Assembly (NCBI GenBank): GCA_013398615.1
Contig: VZSR01000680.1
Location: 2,516,993-2,580,992 of the forward strand
Direction: 5' to 3'
Source of the DNA: Brachypodius melanocephalos
Taxonomy: Eukaryota > Chordata > Aves > Passeriformes > Pycnonotidae
Length of the DNA: 64,000 bases
Both the position numbers and the translations under genes were made by a program. This document shows positions 62,346-64,000 of this stretch, piece after piece; the stretch's first letter is position 1; the number at the start of each line of letters is the position of its first letter. The notes beneath the pieces are model-generated. The model was not told the DNA's origin and ran no database searches. It was given only the letters and a program-made list of their open reading frames with translations.

Positions 62346-64000
62346 TGTCTGCTGTGGAAATGAAGAAGACGAGAGCAGCTGGGGGAAGGGAGGGAAGTGG
62401 AGAATTGAATTCATACCCTGTTACTGCAGAGCTCTCTCTCGTTGGCTTTTTTTGGAGCCTGAGCCTTTGTCCCTGGCAGGAGTTGGAGTATGCAAATGAT
62501 AACATTGACCCGAGTCCCTGGATGTGCTGTACAGTCCATCAGGGGCTCTGATTTCCTTCCTGCTCCCTGTGTTAGACCATGCAGCTCATCTCAGAGTGGT
62601 CTTCTGGACATTGATACGCAGCTGTGGTGAAACAATGGTGAACAGTGCATCTGCCTTCCTTCCCTTTCCTCTTCTCCTCACTTGCATCCCTAAGGATTAA
62701 CTCACTGAATCTCCTGCTGTTTTCCCCTGTGCTGCTCCCTGGCTGGTTTGCTGTCACTGCCCTGCTGGGTGCCCAGATGTTCAGAGCCTTCTGGATTTTT
62801 CCTGCAAACACATCATTTCCCCCCAGCCACCCTTGTCTCTAAGGCTCTTCTTTTCCCCTCTGCTATACACGAGCCACCTACTCCTATGAGGATCCACAGT
62901 AGGAAAACCAGACCCTCCCAGGCTCCTCCTGGTCCCTTGGCCTGTCTTTTCATTTCATGGCACAGCTACATCAGCATCCTGGGGGGCAAATGTGTGTCAG
63001 CTTTCACTCTCAGTTCCTTTCTCCCTATGTGGTATCATTATGTGCAGTATAGGAGGAAGTTTTTATGCAGTGCTCAGGGTCAGCTGCCTTTTCTGTCCGG
63101 CACAAGGTATTTGCAGACCACATTGGCTGTTTTGGTTTCTTGGAAGCTGCTGTATAGATGTTGCATTTCTTTGCTTTATCTCTTAAAAAGTTTTACTACA
63201 CCACCTGTCCAGCTACTGAAATAATCATGTCATTGGGACAACATAACAGCTTGCTTCAGAGACTTTCTTACATATTTTATTTTTATTTCTACAAAAACAC
63301 ATATATTCTTTGTGCCTGCTGTCTGAGTGAACTTCGTAAAGGGACAAAATGACTATCAGATGGCAAGGCTGTTGCTTTGGAGTTTAGAAAGGTGAAATTA
63401 TATCAAAAGCCTGAAGCTATTTTTATTTGCAGCCTCCCTCATCCTCAACTGTTAGACTTCTTTTAAATTTAATTTTGATACTTTGATTTTTAATTAATAT
63501 TTTTATTTTAGCGGTATGAATTATCTGTATTCCTGACAGAGAAAATTCTCTTCTGGTAGATTTTGTCAGTAAAGGATGTATCCCAGTTCTTCAAACTGCA
63601 ATCAGTGTGTGCTTTGATGGCTTTGGGAGTCGAGTCAGCTGTTAGATACAAGCCTACTACATAGTCATGGTCAGTACAGCTTTTGATTTAGACAGGATGG
63701 TTTGATCCATGCCATTCTCAGCAGCTAAATATTTAGTAAAGAGAAAGAACCCCTAGATTCTCTTGATTTTTAGCCATGTGTTTCAGCCTGTCTCTGCTCA
63801 GTTGGGCAGGTGAAAACGTGTCCTACTCTCAGCAGACCTGGCTGGTTGTCCAGGTGGCACTCTTGGAGCACCAGCCACCAGAGTAATCCCTAGGGAGGGC
63901 CTTCCATAAAAATTGACTTCGTGTAGCTCTTCAATTACTGGAAGCAACATGAAATTTCATGGTGAAACTTTCTTGACTCATTGTGAGCTGAAGAAACCGA

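Larger units (their letters stand above)
29368..64000 (+). other. ETV6: ETV6 intron 1 (partial, at least 34.6 kb)
   Basis: The stretch starts at the GTAAAG donor. I looked for exon 2, which should encode the conserved segment after IK (human QERISYTPPESP), and did not find it, so the intron probably extends beyond the window. In human this intron is also very long. The CpG island tails off by about 29750. All open frames in the intron are short and unlike any known protein. Apart from listed repeats and candidate conserved patches, I see no gene, RNA gene or large transposon. Confidence 0.75.

Noticed and set aside
29368..64000. ETV6 exon 2
   Set aside because: I looked for the conserved segment following the IK of exon 1 and did not see it, so it is assumed to lie right of the window. 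A splice-aware alignment to ETV6 would settle this.
1..64000. CRISPR arrays, operons, tRNA or rRNA genes
   Set aside because: None was seen. The gene structure with CpG islands, splice donors and CR1 repeats is that of a vertebrate nuclear genome.

Overview
This window is vertebrate nuclear DNA, most likely from a bird. Coding DNA is very sparse, and two first exons sit in CpG islands. The recognisable interspersed repeats are mainly CR1 retroposon 3' ends, with a few very old MIR-like SINE relics and one LTR-like block. There are no bacterial features. A songbird is possible, but the sequence alone does not prove it.

Layout. At the left edge (52-332, minus strand) is the first coding exon of a ZAP/PARP12-family antiviral zinc-finger protein, closest to ZC3HAV1. 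It lies in a CpG-rich promoter with an ISRE-like site, and the rest of that gene lies left of the window. From about 0.6 to 28.3 kb the DNA is intergenic. It holds CR1 fragments, a 1.1-kb pyrimidine-rich degenerate repeat, a candidate solo LTR, an isolated CpG-dense segment with three families of short tandem repeats, and low-complexity G/T DNA. From about 28.3 to 29.75 kb is a strong CpG island containing the ETV6 promoter and first exon. The coding part is 11 codons (29335-29367, plus strand, MSEAPAQCCIK) followed by a GTAAAG donor. Everything from 29368 to 64000 is read as ETV6 intron 1. I found no exon 2 in it. It carries microsatellites, old SINE relics and several AT-rich stretches that look like candidate conserved noncoding elements.

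The two genes are transcribed divergently with about 29 kb between their start codons. They need not work together: one is an interferon-type antiviral effector and the other an ETS-family transcriptional repressor. The adjacency is notable because in human ZC3HAV1 (7q34) and ETV6 (12p13) are on different chromosomes. I found no convincing undescribed system. The best leads are the ISRE-like site, the orphan CpG-dense segment at 7.5-8.2 kb, and the identity and synteny of the ZAP-like gene.
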